Assembly (NCBI RefSeq): GCF_036373705.1
Contig: NC_089864.1
Location: forward strand, 5,540,001 to 5,604,000
Origin: Amia ocellicauda
Lineage: Eukaryota; Chordata; Actinopteri; Amiiformes; Amiidae
DNA length: 64,000 nt
Direction of reading: 5' to 3'
A program made the position numbers and the translations under genes. How positions within the stretch are numbered: position 1 is the first letter of the stretch; the number at the start of each line of letters is the position of its first letter. Under the pieces are notes generated by a model, which made no database searches, was not told the DNA's origin, and saw only the letters and a list, made by a program, of their open reading frames with translations. This document shows positions 1 through 12,315 of this stretch, piece after piece.

Positions 1-3000
1 ATGAAACTCGGCAGGCCTCGCAAAGTCAAGAACATTAAAAGTCCAAAGTGTCTGAAAACCATCAATTATTAAATGCCGCAAATTAACACGTATATTGTTT
101 TACTGCGGACGCCGCATTAATATTTGATGCACAAAGTGAAATCAGTCTTCAACTTGTCGGTTTGATGTGCTGAAGGGGCGAAATGTGTTCAGTTAGATTT
201 ACTAGAATGCGGGGGATCAGACGGAAAATCGGACTCGAGCGCACAAACAAAGATGCACAGAATTGGTTCAAAATATACAAGTGTGCCCTTTTAATTGGAT
301 TTTTAAGAGTGGGTCCTCTTTGAATAAACTGATATTTAGAGACAACAACAGGTTTCTTGCAAGTCAACAGGAAGTTTGTCCAGCTAAAGGAAATATCATG
401 TTTTGAGAAGCAAACAGAAAGCATGCATCGGGTGAATGTCTCTTTAAGGATTACTCTAAGTCCTGTATTACTATAAGCATTACGACACGCAGACAGAGAC
501 GGACACTAAAAACTGCCGGCCTTATTAAGGGAAAAATCAGGTCAATTTGAGTGAAAAAGCATGTTCATTCTGCCTCTGAGTCTGTGCTGAAGAAAGGAGG
601 TAAAAAACGAAAAGTGAATAGCTGTATTTCTGCTTCTCTTTCTATTTTTAAACTATTATTACTTGTATGAGGCATCCACTGTGAGGCACTTACAGTGTTT
701 AAAGCTGGGGAAGTTGGACAGCACTTTCATAACCCAAAGCCCTGCTGTTCGTACATAGGCTTCACCTTCCCCCCGCGGGCCGCAGAGGCAACCTGCACGT
801 GGGACACCGGCCGGCATACGTGCCCCCGAGAGCCCGGGCCCTGTACTGTGTGCTCTTAACGTTGTATAATCCGATACTTCTGATTGACTGAATGCGATCC
901 ACAGAGGATAAGGGTGGTATTGTCTCGCGCTGGCCTTTGTTTTATTGTTATTCATTTCTAGGTCACCGTCAGCACTGAATGCTTCAATGCATAAATGAGT
1001 TGCGCACTGAGAGTTTTCTTCGTGGCAGGGGCTGGCTCCCATTAAGGGCACAATGAGCAATTGCGATCTACTGTTCTGAAATGAAAGGGTTCTGCTACAT
1101 CCATGGGCTGCCAACTCACTTTTCATTACCCTTTCACAATTATTATTTAAAAAAAGAAAGCATTTCTGATGCCTGCTCAAACTTTGATCAAATATCTTTG
1201 TATGCCTGTTGAATTCCCCCAGCATCCAGATCTTGATTACTGTGGGAGTTTGTGTTTGTTGTTGCTTTTGGGTTACGATACACATGTGATATAATTATAT
1301 GTACTTAAAATAAAGTAGGGTTATTATAGATTAATACTTGAATGCAATTTATAATAAAGGATTCTTTGTTACATTTGTATTTAACAGGTCGACGACACAC
1401 AAAAACAAATTATTTCACATGAGCCACACACACAATACAAAAGACATATTTCACTGGGTGTAGGTCCACCTTGTCTGTTAATGATATTGCAAACCTTTTG
1501 ATGTTTTAAATGTCTGAAGCAACACTATACCATTCTGCAATGCGGTTTCTAAAGCACAGAGAGCAGTCATTGTCCAGTTGATTCCAGAGGTGTTTTGATC
1601 AGGTCAGGACTCTAGTTAGGGAAGGAAAAGTTTTCTCCTTGAACTTCTTTCAGTCTACCCTTTGCAACACTGTGCATTATTGTTTGTGCATTTGAACTAT
1701 CTGCATTTGCTTGCTGTTTGTATATTCAGAAGCCCACATATTTGCATGTTTTCTATGTAAACCCAGAGACAGCTGCAACAACATTTTGAAGGCAGAGTAA
1801 ATAATGTTCAATTACAATCACTCACAAATCCATTGCCATTTGTTTAACTCAAACTCATCGGTTTGTGATCTTCGCGATCTTGGCAGTGTGACTATCATTA
1901 ACTAAGGGATGAAAGTGCCAACGCTGCTGTTGCATAAACTGTACTCCTTGTTTTGCACCTGACATAAAGCCCTCTTCCAAATGAACAATAATAAAACATG
2001 TTTGGGTAGACTAGTATATTTTAAATATACAGCCTACATATTGTGTTTAGTTTTGGTAGTGAAATTGTCACGTTTGCATTTATGACATTCTCTCTTTCAA
2101 CAACATGAAGCCTTTTTCATTTGTCAGCCATTGGTAGACTTTACATACATCCCCATCAGTGCTGGTCCAAAACACCACCACATCTTCTGGCAGACACTGT
2201 GCCCTCCACAAAAACAATCTCTCCGCTGCACACGACCTCCGCTGCAGCCCATTACTGGCAGAGAGAGCCTTGTCCCACTTATTTTGGTAATCGAGAGTAT
2301 GTGAGTATATATATTTCATCTGCAGCTGCACAGAGAGCATTTTATACTTATATGAACCATTGCCTGAAGGGCCTTTCAAGGATTATACACTGCAAACCTC
2401 TTATTAACAGGAGCAGACACTCGTCTTGTCACGAGAATGTAAGACACGTTTAGTATTAAGCACATAAAATATGTCTAAACGCCTTTGAATTATTTGTCTA
2501 ATGCATTATACCTCAAATTATACACCCTTCTGATAACCCCTGCCATCTCCCCTGACCCCTCCAATCTCTCTCTCTCTCTCTCTCTTTCTCTCACTATCTG
2601 TTTGTCCTGAAATTCACAAGACCTACTTCCTGTCTCCTGCATGCACTTGCTTTCCTGGTCTCTCCTTCGCGTCTCAGTTTGCCTCTCACCTGCACGGCTA
2701 TGAAGCTAAGGTTACAGTCAGAAAACACCTGTTGCCGTGTTTTAACAGGGGGCGTCCGATATAGCACAGGAGTGTGTATGGCGTGGCAATCCATGCAGCT
2801 GCCTTTTTGCATGCCTTTCATTACAGCTTTCTGCTGTGAGCAATCATGGCCTTTTAAGGCTTCTTTAAGCCCATACGGGAGAGCTGTAAATCACTAGTTC
2901 AGGCAGCTCGAGCTCCTGCGCTTATTCACAATGTCACCATAGAAACTGATGACCTGGAAAAGCCATCGATTCGAGATGTACTGCAACCTGTCTGACATCC

Positions 3001-6000
3001 GGAGCCCGTCTCTCAAATCCGGCAGTATGTTCCCGAGCAAAGAGAAGCGGCTGTGGTCTTTTTATTCATCTGTTTTAATTAGACTCCTGCCTCACACATT
3101 ACATAAGCACAAATAAAAATAGTGAGTTGCATCTGCATCGGTGTGATGATACTGTAGTGTTTGTATTTTTTCTAATGTGGTTTTCAGGATAAAATGACGG
3201 AGAGAAGTTGTCCAAGCGATCTCAGGTTTGGATGAGGACAGCACGTTATAATTTTATAAATGCATCGTTGGCAGGTGATATTGCCATTTTCCCTGGGCAA
3301 GGCCGTCTTCCCAGAATGAAATACACAATTAAAAATGTACATTGATACGTTGACCATAATCAAGATCATTTACAAAATACTTTGTCGCCTGCGAAGCTAT
3401 AAGAAGAAGAAAAATTGTGAAGGGTAACTGTTTCCAAAAAAACTATTCAATCTCTTAAAAGAAAAACAATATAAAACACAAATGCCAGGACTTGCTGTTT
3501 TTTCTCCAGCACTTGTCCTCCAGTGCCATTCCAATAAGGGTGTAATTTATTCCCTGTGTTATGTGCGGAGAGTTATTCCCGCACAGGGCGGGAAATTGAT
3601 TATTTATCTTTCAGATGCACCACTTATCTCTACAATATACATTTTGCTTTTGTAATATCAGCTCCTTCTCAGATTGTCTTCCCATCCCAACACTTTAAAT
3701 ATTTACGAGCCTCTGCCCAGGGTTGGAATAAATAAACTTTTCAGAACTTCTCAATTGGCAGGTTTGTTTTTCAAGGGCCTCGAGGGGAAACAGTGGATTG
3801 ACAGCAGATGACAGATCACTTGTTTCCAGTCTTTTCCGCTCCATGTGTACCGTTGACATCGTGACTTGAAAGCTCACCCAAAAATAATTGCTTCTCTGTT
3901 AGTTTCCTTAAATCAGATTTTGTTCCCTAAATAACTAAGACCTTCTACCATTTCTGTTCAGTGTTAAGTGCACCACAGCTGTATAAAGTAGGTCCTTTGA
4001 ATTTCTGTAAGTGTAAGAAAAAAAGGATATTTTCTAGGGAATAAAATAACTGCTTGCTATCATCACACTGTGTCATATCAGTTTAGCATTGTGACGATGG
4101 AAAGAGCCCGTTATATACGCTTTATGGCTCAGGGGCACAGAGAAGCATCGCAAACAGCATCGAGAACCACATGAGGAGAAACGAGACGCAAACAGCATTT
4201 TAAAGTCATGCCCATGTGGAAATAAAAAGGGACAGACTTTTGATGTAACATACTACACTGAATCTTTAAAAAGAGTAATCGGCTTGACTTGTTTTTCAGA
4301 GATGAACGTGCATTTCTCGCCGGGTTCCTCCTCTCTCTGTGATGGCAAAACAAGGGTGAAGACAAGGAATAGGGATTTTAAAGCACCTATATTGTGTTAT
4401 CAAAAGCTGATGGAGTCAGACATTCAGTAGTACCTATATCTCAGCGCCTCTCTACACCGCTCAGATGTCACATTGCATCCGTGGGCTCAGTTTCACCTGT
4501 TCTGTGCAAACGTGTCTCTCCAGCTTCAGTTCAGATATTCGGTAACATCTAACTAGTTTACTTTCCCCTTAAATTAATGAGGAAGGAAAGAAAGAAAGCT
4601 TTAAACAGTTTTCTTCTCTCTCTGTCAAAGAACTAACTACACACAGATCCGATTTTTAGTTTATTTTGCTTTTTAATGTTGTTGATTGCGGCAAATTATT
4701 TTACAAATATTCTAAATTGCTTCGTTTCACGGAATAAAGGTTAAACTTAAAAGGGGTCTGAATTACATTTGATTATATATATTTTTGTAAGTTATTTTGG
4801 AAAGTTTTTGCTTTATGCATTTTGGTAAAGGAGTGCATCAGCCACATCATTTGATACTGAACACGAGAGCGAGCATTTGTTGTTGCTTTGTCGGCCTGCA
4901 GTTTTTTTTTTTTTGTACCTTAGTTTATAATGAGGGGAAAGTAAATATGATCCATAAACTGTCAAATAGAAGTTGCTCCCAATCGGTCATTTACTAATAA
5001 ACGGGTGGAGGCTGTTCTCACTGCTTCAGATGGCAGCCAGTGACAATAATGAACAGTATAAAATATTTGCCATGCGTTTCAGGGGCCTAATGATACATTT
5101 TAGAGTGAGGCGGCGCCTGCTTGCGTGGTTAAAGGTGACTTGTATCTAATATCCTGATGTCCAATCCCTGTGTGAATAATGAAACCAACTAAAATTGCAA
5201 AACAAAGCAGTGTTCAATTTTTCAAGCGGTATGGAGATGGGCTTTCCCATAAATCATCTGTACAATTTTCTATGAAGCAACGGCACCGTCGCCAGTGACA
5301 CAGAACAATGTCACAGCAAGTCCATTCAGACGGTCTTCACCTCCAGTAGGGTCAACCATCCATCACTTTCTCGTGGCCAGCTACTTCCACCCACTAGTTC
5401 CACCGATGGACCAGTTTAGCAGTCCTTCTTGCCTGCTGGTATGGGAAAACATCGACTGGTCTTTACAGACGGCCATTTTAAGAAATGAAGACTTATCTCT
5501 TGCGGGCTCTGTAAGCAAGGGAAGGTTAAAGACTGATATTTCAAAGCTCAAGCCCTTTGCCGTCAGTAAAATCTTCTTAGGATCTAAACTGCTGTCTGTC
5601 AGACTGGGCTACGTCAATCTCACTTAGGCCTCATTCTTTCAGAAGAGATCTGGAAAATAAATAAAAACAGATCCGCGTCCGTAGCACCGCAATGTCAAAC
5701 CAGAGTATTTGGAAATGTACATGTCCTGAGCGGAACTATAAGAAACCGAAATGACAGTTCTGCTTCCAACAACAGCAGTGTTTTGTTGTTGTTATTTAGT
5801 GCGTTAACATCCCTGTCTGGAAATGACTTCCCAGCATGCCAAGGGAGGTGTGTTGTGGCTGCAGACCTTGATCTCAGTCACAGGAAACTTTGCAAAGCAT
5901 GTTGACTGTTTTTGTGTTATTGTCCATGAATCCTGGGTTGTGTTGGTAAACACCAGGCACAAATACCGTTCATAAAAGATCAGGAGGTGTTGAAGCATTG

Positions 6001-8084
6001 AGAAGAGCTCAGAAACCTGCTGAAGAAAGCAGATTTAACCTGTGTCTGGTCATTATGCATTGAATTTATAGCTTATGGTTGGGCTTTATTAGAGTTTAAC
6101 TACAGAAAAGAGGAAGGAAAAACAAACTAAGCAAAGAAACAAACCAACCAACAACAAAAAAATGAACCGTGACTAAACACCAAGTAAAGCAGGAAATGCC
6201 TGAATGGCAAGAGATGCTGTGTTGACACTGTTTGTAAAGTGATTTATGTGGGACATCACTGAGGAAGATGTCGAGAAACACTGAGGGGTATCATGATAAA
6301 ACAATACCTGACACGATCAAACAAGTCACAAAAAGTGTATCAGCAATTTCTACTCCAGGCCTTCATGCGAACGGGGGAGAAGGCGGCAGGTGTTTTTAAT
6401 AAATTTTGGGAGCATTGCCCAGACTGTCGGCCACATTGTTCTAACATCATTTAACCTGTTTCTGGCTCCAGATTTCACAGATGCCTTTGATTGGCACGTG
6501 TTCTTAAATTCCTGTTGTGAAGAGGCCCCAGGTGAGGAGCTAAATCACTACAACGTGCATCCAATTCATACCATGCCCTGCTACATTTTAATATACATCT
6601 GTAAATCAATCTATACATCTATATACACATTTATAGATCGATTTATCCTCTATAAGATGCAGGGCTAAAAAGCCATGGTCGTATTTTGAGAGGGTACCTT
6701 TCTGTGATTTAGTCTTCTTTAGGTTTGCTTTTTGATCCGCAACGATAGCTTAAAAATTTGCCTTTCGTATATCCAGCATGGAAATTGCTGTGGGTGTAAT
6801 GCTCTGAATCACTATATGTATTTTTAGGTAAAGACAAAATCTGTTATTTATATTCTCCGTGTTTTTTGGCTGGAGTCACTGTGTACACAAGCACTCCTGC
6901 TTTATTATATATTCATACCGCACAGGGGAGGTGCTTCCTGGAAAACACAAACATGGACAGATACACAGTGTTGTGTTGCACACCTGAGATATAACAATTT
7001 CCCTCCACCTTTTGTGGGCTGAGGTGGGGAGAGACCTCCAGGGGATGGCAGCAGGATTCCTTTCTCCTCTCCTCTGCATTTCGCACGCTTCACTGACGGA
7101 TTGTAACAGGGATGTTTGTTACATCTCCTTCAGTGGTTCTTATAAAAGTTACAAGGGCTTGAGACAAATCTGTATTTTTCTTTTTTTTTTTTATAATAAT
7201 GTAAATGTTTATAACAAGATGTGAGATCTGCAAAGCCTGGGCTTCACTTCCATTTTTAAGTATATTTTTTCGATGCAGTCTTGTTCAATAGAAATAATAA
7301 GATGATGAAGTTATGTGGGGGAAAGAAGCAACTCGATACTTCAATCATTTTCACTGAACTTCAATAAAACCAGCTGAAGGTTCAACTCTACACACATTAG
7401 TGTTTTTATTCAACAAAATGGAAACCACCGTCTATCAATTAATCTGATTAAACTAAATAATAAAGGGGAATATCAACGAAGGAGTTCACTTGTGATACTC
7501 TTTCTAATTGCATCTCACAGATCACCCTCGAAGGCGCTGTTACGTAAAAGAGACAAAACATCTATGACACAGACATGAGTGGCCTTGAGATTGTGTCCAC
7601 AGGATGAGTAGCTCCCCTCCGATTCTCACAACATTTTCTGACAAAATCAGGCCCTTGATGCAAGATCCCACAATTCCCACTGACAGATGGCACCACAGCC
7701 CTGACTTTATACTTTTTTTGCACTGCAGACGAAAATAAAAGCACCCCGTCTGCTTTCAGAGAGGCTCGAGTCCATGTGTTCAATCCTTGTCTCTCCAGAT
7801 ATCTCTGCGCTTCGTTCATCTTGGCATGGGAAACACTTATGTAAGTAAGTGTCAATTTCGCAGTTACATACCGAGACTTGTTTCTCTCATTATTACTCAC
7901 ACGGAATAGAGACTTTTAAAATAATCAATGCAGCATTTCCTTCAAGAACAGTAACACAGTGACTATTAGAAGATATTATCAGAAGATACCGTACGGTCTC
8001 TTAAATCCGGATCCATCTGGAAACAGGATATTTAGTGACAAACTTTAATTGTGGTGGCCTGCTCTCTCTGCCACTACCAGAAGA
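1..8084. other. intergenic, no gene seen
   Basis: AT-rich DNA with only short reading frames in all six frames, none with family-like composition, splice context or a recognisable domain. A (TC)n run lies at 2565-2592 and a GC-rich, CpG-containing pocket at about 770-850. By synteny with human 7q31.3 this is the desert beyond the 5' side of TMEM229A, where distal regulatory elements are plausible. None can be named from sequence alone. Confidence 0.7.
2565..2592. repeat. (TC)n microsatellite
   Basis: An uninterrupted run of TC dinucleotides with one TTT interruption near the end. Confidence 0.9.
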
Positions 8085-8236
8085 ACATACCAAAGAGGGA
8101 CAAAAGAAGCTATAGAATGAATCCCAAGAGATGGCCCAAGAAGAAGACCACATGAATGATGGGAAGATTTGCTGGTATGACCTGGAAAAGAGACATATCT
8201 TTGGGAGGCCTTCATCTATCACTGGCTTGAGATATG
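8085..8236 (+). mobile_element. non-LTR retrotransposon 3' remnant
   Basis: Read on the plus strand across frames, this stretch shows a basic Pro-Arg-rich motif followed by W-E-D-L and then LWEAFIYHWLE and a stop. That resembles the C-terminal end of LINE ORF2 proteins (GRPRRRW...WKxLGEAFIQQW). Stops and frame changes interrupt it, so it is a dead 5'-truncated copy. A second tail of the same type lies at 42.78-42.93 kb. The LINE clade is not resolved. Confidence 0.45.
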
Positions 8237-8664
8237 CAGCTGAATGAATCCTAGTTGCTTACATCGACATGTTGTTTGACAAAGCACCCCTGATCAGGAC
8301 CTGATGATCCATCAGGGGGCATAAATTGAGACTTGTAAAAGCTTGGTTGACCCAAATGTTGGTGGTATAGTGTGACAAACAAACCAATGTAAAGTAACAC
8401 AACCTGTGAAGAACTGCATGTTTTCCCGTGTGTCTGTGAATGAGGTCAGTGTCTTATTGTCCTTCGGTACTGTGCCAGAGTTCAACCTTGATATGCAGAA
8501 TGTGATGGCATGAACCCATCTCCAATAAAACCACACTAATCATTACTGGTTTAGTGTGATTCAGTGTTTTGTAGTTAGGAAAACACCTTTTTAAATGGTA
8601 TTAATGGTAGTAATGTGTTGCATAAGAAAATGGTTGGTATTAATAAATCACTTATGAACTTACC

Positions 8665-9306
8665 TGTTGTGGAGGGAGAGGGGGAACTGAACTGGAGTTT
8701 CTGGGGTTGGTGTGTGAGCGGTCATGTTGGTAAAGGACAAGGTGGTTACAGAGGCCATCATGGAGAAGTGCAATATGTTTGGCCATTACCGTATTCATTG
8801 TATGAAGGCAGCTGCTCCTAATTCTCTGGCAACAAGGGAAGGGTTCAATGGTTGTAAGAAAGGGGTTGTGCAATAATGTTTTTCTTTATTTTCTTTGTAC
8901 TAATGTTGGTTTGTTTTTCTTTATGGTATTAGATATTATAACTAATGTAATTTATTTTTATCACAAGGCTGTGCAATGTATTGTATTTGTATTTATACTT
9001 TTATATATATTTATATTTATTCTATTAATGGTCTGTTCTGGGGGGGAGGAGCTCTAGACCTTGGGTATAAAGAGGGAGTGACAGAACTGCTGGAGTCAGT
9101 TAGGAGGTTGGGTTGCTTCAAGGAGGTGGTCAGTACCACCTGAGCCTGTTTTGCCTGCACTCAGGAGTTTTGCTTTCTCTTTGGGAAGTAATAGGTTTGT
9201 TGCAATCATTGTTTATTTGTAAATTGTAAAAGACAATAAACTGAAATTAATTAGTTTCTTTTTGAGAACTGTCTATCTGGTCCTACTTGTTCCCTGCATC
9301 ATAACA
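8665..9306 (+). mobile_element. candidate LTR (solo LTR)
   Basis: The block begins TGTTGTG and ends CATAACA, near-perfect short inverted ends of the TG...CA type usual for retroviral-like LTRs. Inside it are a TATAAA box at 9066-9071 and an AATAAA signal at 9235-9240, about 170 bp apart, which is the U3-R-U5 order expected. Length is 642 bp. I see no target-site duplication, no primer-binding site that I recognise and no gag or pol frame downstream, so it is either a solo LTR or the remnant of a deleted element. Confidence 0.5.
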
Positions 9307-9659
9307 TCTGACCCTGGGTCCACAACACAGAAGTACAGGGTATGATAAGAACCAGTTTTTACCAGCAATATTGGGCTGATGCATTTCATGTGCCCCCCAA
9401 TATTAAACATTACACATATCTTGCATTTGCTTGTGCTTGACCATATATGGGTCAGATTGGAACAGACTCACACAGGACAGCATGCGAGTCTTGATATCTC
9501 TTGTCATGCCAGTATAAACATGCTTCTTACTTCTCCAGGGCTGTTTGTGGGATGGCTCCATGATTGTTCCTCACTGCGGTTGCTCATAATAAATTCCTTG
9601 TATTGACCCCACTTCTCTGGATTATTTTGGACTCTTCAAGAATAGATACTAAGCCTACA

Positions 9660-9662
<3 letters not shown>

Positions 9663-9723
<61 letters not shown>
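9663..9723. repeat. (AT)n microsatellite
   Basis: About 60 bp of pure AT dinucleotide repeat. It can extrude as a cruciform and is likely polymorphic in length. Confidence 0.97.
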
Positions 9724-9725
<2 letters not shown>

Positions 9726-10778
9726 AGATGACAGAAAACTAGAAAGACACCGTCTCCAGGATGCCAGCTCTGAGGCATCTTGGCAGCTCATAACAGTGCC
9801 AACACAACACGTCTTGTGTGAGAAGTATTACTGTGATGGGGATTCTTTAAAATTGTGTACAAGTGAGCTGCCTACCCAAATCTGTCAAAAATGACTCCTT
9901 CCAGCACGAATCACGACCGCAGTGCAGGTACCAGTTAAAACCATTTGGAGAAAAGCTCGAATCCTACAGATTGATGCTTCCAGGAAATAAGGTTGAAAAT
10001 TCTAGTTCTAGACTGCTCAAGTATTCCACACGTAATCGTCTCAGTTGCAGGTTGCTGTTGCGCCATCAAATTTTGTTAAATTAAGTCAATCAGCTAATGT
10101 TGTCTGAAAGCTCATCTTCTATTCTTAGGAGGTTTCCAACCGCCATGTCCTCTTCAATTAGCTGTTATCCTGGCCTGTGTCTTTGATATTAAAGTTCTAG
10201 GAAAATCTTATGAATATTATACAGGTGGTTTAACCAAGCAATCAGCGGAGCCTCTGTGTCTCTTGCAAAATAAGATGATGTAACAGTACTTTATAGGTGG
10301 AATCAAAAGCAGGTGCCACGGTCATTTAAACTAATCAGGTTAATGTAGCAATCGAGCTCATTAGGTCTGTGTATTTTGTCATTGTTAGTTGACAGAAGAC
10401 ATTACTTCATCACAAACAGACCCTTGTGTTGATCCAATTCCAGATCAAAAACATCTGTGGCATTTGTGTTTTTCCTTTTCCCTTGCCATCCACTTTTTAA
10501 ATGCATGAAAGAGTGAATCCAACAGCGTCTCGCTTTCTCAATGTCAAGAGATCAGATGCTTCATCAAGGGGTTTTGAACTGCGATACAGTACGAAATGGT
10601 GGCCGTAAACAAGCTGGCCATTGTGTTTGTGTTGCATAGGCATTTGTTTGCTAGAAGAACAAAGAAAAAATGGAGGGCATATTTCTTTCCACGGAAGCCT
10701 GTGATTGTGTTCGGCCCTGATGGCCAAAGCATCTGGAAAGAATAAGTCACCTTTGGCTTTTGATTCTGGCTAAATTGG

Positions 10779-10877
10779 AAAGAATAATAATAATCATAAT
10801 AATAATAACACCAAACAAATAAATAAATAAATAAATACATATACAGAAATACATTGATAGACAGATAGATAGATATT
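10779..10877. repeat. cluster of AAT, AAAT and GATA microsatellites
   Basis: Three short arrays sit within 100 bp: AAT-type near 10780-10808, AAAT-type near 10816-10836 and GATA-type near 10857-10876. Confidence 0.85.
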
Positions 10878-11590
10878 AACAACAATATCAATGTTTTCAG
10901 TGTAGCTCAAACTGAAGTCTTCAGGCTAAACATTCCTACACAGACCAGCATTACGGTTTAAAAGGCACAACAGCTTTTCATTCAGGGCTTTTATTACTGA
11001 GGCTTTTGGAAAATCAGGGTCTGACAATGAAGCATTTTTTCCCCATACAGAAATGTTGAAAAGAGGCACATTAGAGCTTGGTTTTTTTCTGGGAAGTAGT
11101 AGACTTGGCCAAGTCTTTTTTTTTCCATTTCTTTGTATAAAATTTCCATTATAAAATAAAGAAATGAATACATACACTCCGTCTGTCTCCTGGTCAGCCC
11201 TGCCTGTGTTACACAGCACAGTATAATGGTATAATATGAATACCAGACATACTTTAGTTTAGTGTAGCACTGAGCCATCCACCCACATCTGTGCATTTGC
11301 AAGTCATTTTCCCCCATGTGGGGACCGGTGGATGAGATTACACTTAATTCACTGAGGACTGCAAACAAGGTCCAACAATGACATCTGGGTGAAGAACCAG
11401 AAAAGTAATTTTCAGTGAATACAGTCAAATGGGGCAGCTACATTTGCAGACTTTCACAAGTGTATACATAACACAACTGTTTGTTTTTGTTTTAGTTTTC
11501 TTGTAACGTTCGGCCCAAATCCTTAAAAGAACACAGAGATCTATAGACAGTGAGAGCAGAAGATAGGCCTGGGTTAGATATTCTGCCTTG

Positions 11591-11595
11591 AAGGA

Positions 11596-11635
<40 letters not shown>

Positions 11636-12104
11636 AGCAAATAAGGAAGTAAAGTAAGAAAGTAAAGTAAGTTCATAAAGTAAGGAAGGAAGAGAATGAA
11701 AGAAAGGACAAGAAAGAAAAAAAATAAGAAAACAAAAATGAAAGCAAAAGAAAGAAAAAGTAAGTAAAAGTAAGAAAGAAAGAAAAAGGATGGAAGGAAG
11801 GAAAAGAAAGAAAAAGAAAATTAAAGTAAAAGAAAGTAAGAGAGAAAGAAAAAGGAAGAAAGGAAAATGAAAAAGAAAGATAGAGAGGAAAAGAAAAATG
11901 AAAAAGTAAATTAAGTAAAAGTAAGTTAGTAAGTTAAAGAAAGTAAGAGAATGAAAGAAAAAGGAAGGAAGGAAAAGAAATAAATGAAAATAGAGATAGA
12001 ATGGAAAAGAAAGAAAGGAAAAAAAGGAAATAAGTAAAAGTAAGTAAAAGAAAGTAAGAGAATGAAAGAAGGAAGGAAAAAGAAAGAAAAAAGAAAAGTA
12101 ATAG
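11591..12104 (+). repeat. purine-rich (AAAG/GGAA)n tract
   Basis: A pure AAAG array at about 11594-11636 runs into roughly 470 bp that is almost entirely A and G on the plus strand with scattered T. Such homopurine tracts can form triplex structures and evolve by slippage. Antisense phenylalanine/serine-rich reading frames here are artefacts of the composition. Confidence 0.85.
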
Positions 12105-12185
12105 CTTGTAATGCTAGTGCAGCATTAAGGGCAGACTTGGCTGAACTTTCAAGCAGACAAAGAACAAAACCTGCGCCATTGTGAG

Positions 12186-12315
12186 CCTCACGTGACGAGC
12201 ACAATGGCGGCCTCTGTGCGGCGCACGTGGGAGAACCCGGCCGGCGGCGACTCGAGATGCAATTCATGTCATCAGAGCCGAGACTGCAGATCGAACGCAG
12301 CCTGCAGTAACGCGG
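12186..12315 (+). promoter_or_regulatory. isolated CpG-rich, promoter-like patch
   Basis: A CpG-dense block lies in an AT-rich desert immediately after the purine tract. It contains TCACGTGAC (palindromic E-box, USF/TFE type) at 12188-12196, a YY1-like ACAATGGCGGC at 12201-12211 with an ATG in fair Kozak context at 12204, and a second E-box in GCGCACGTGG. The frame opened by that ATG reaches about 57 codons and resembles nothing I know. It could be an orphan promoter or first exon of a non-coding RNA, an enhancer, or a retrocopied 5' end. Confidence 0.35.

Larger units (their letters stand above)
9307..11578. other. intergenic with microsatellites
   Basis: No coding signal. It holds the (AT)n run and a cluster of tri- and tetranucleotide repeats listed separately. 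Reading frames here are short and compositionally random. Confidence 0.7.

Noticed and set aside
659-1285. 208-codon minus-strand open frame
   Set aside because: Composition is random, no domain, no signal or splice context. Its GC-rich part comes from a local CpG pocket. The most likely explanation is a chance frame.
9584-9778. Tyr-Ile repeat frame
   Set aside because: Translation of the (AT)n microsatellite.
11926-12267. Phe/Ser/Leu-rich minus-strand frame
   Set aside because: Direct product of the purine tract read in antisense.
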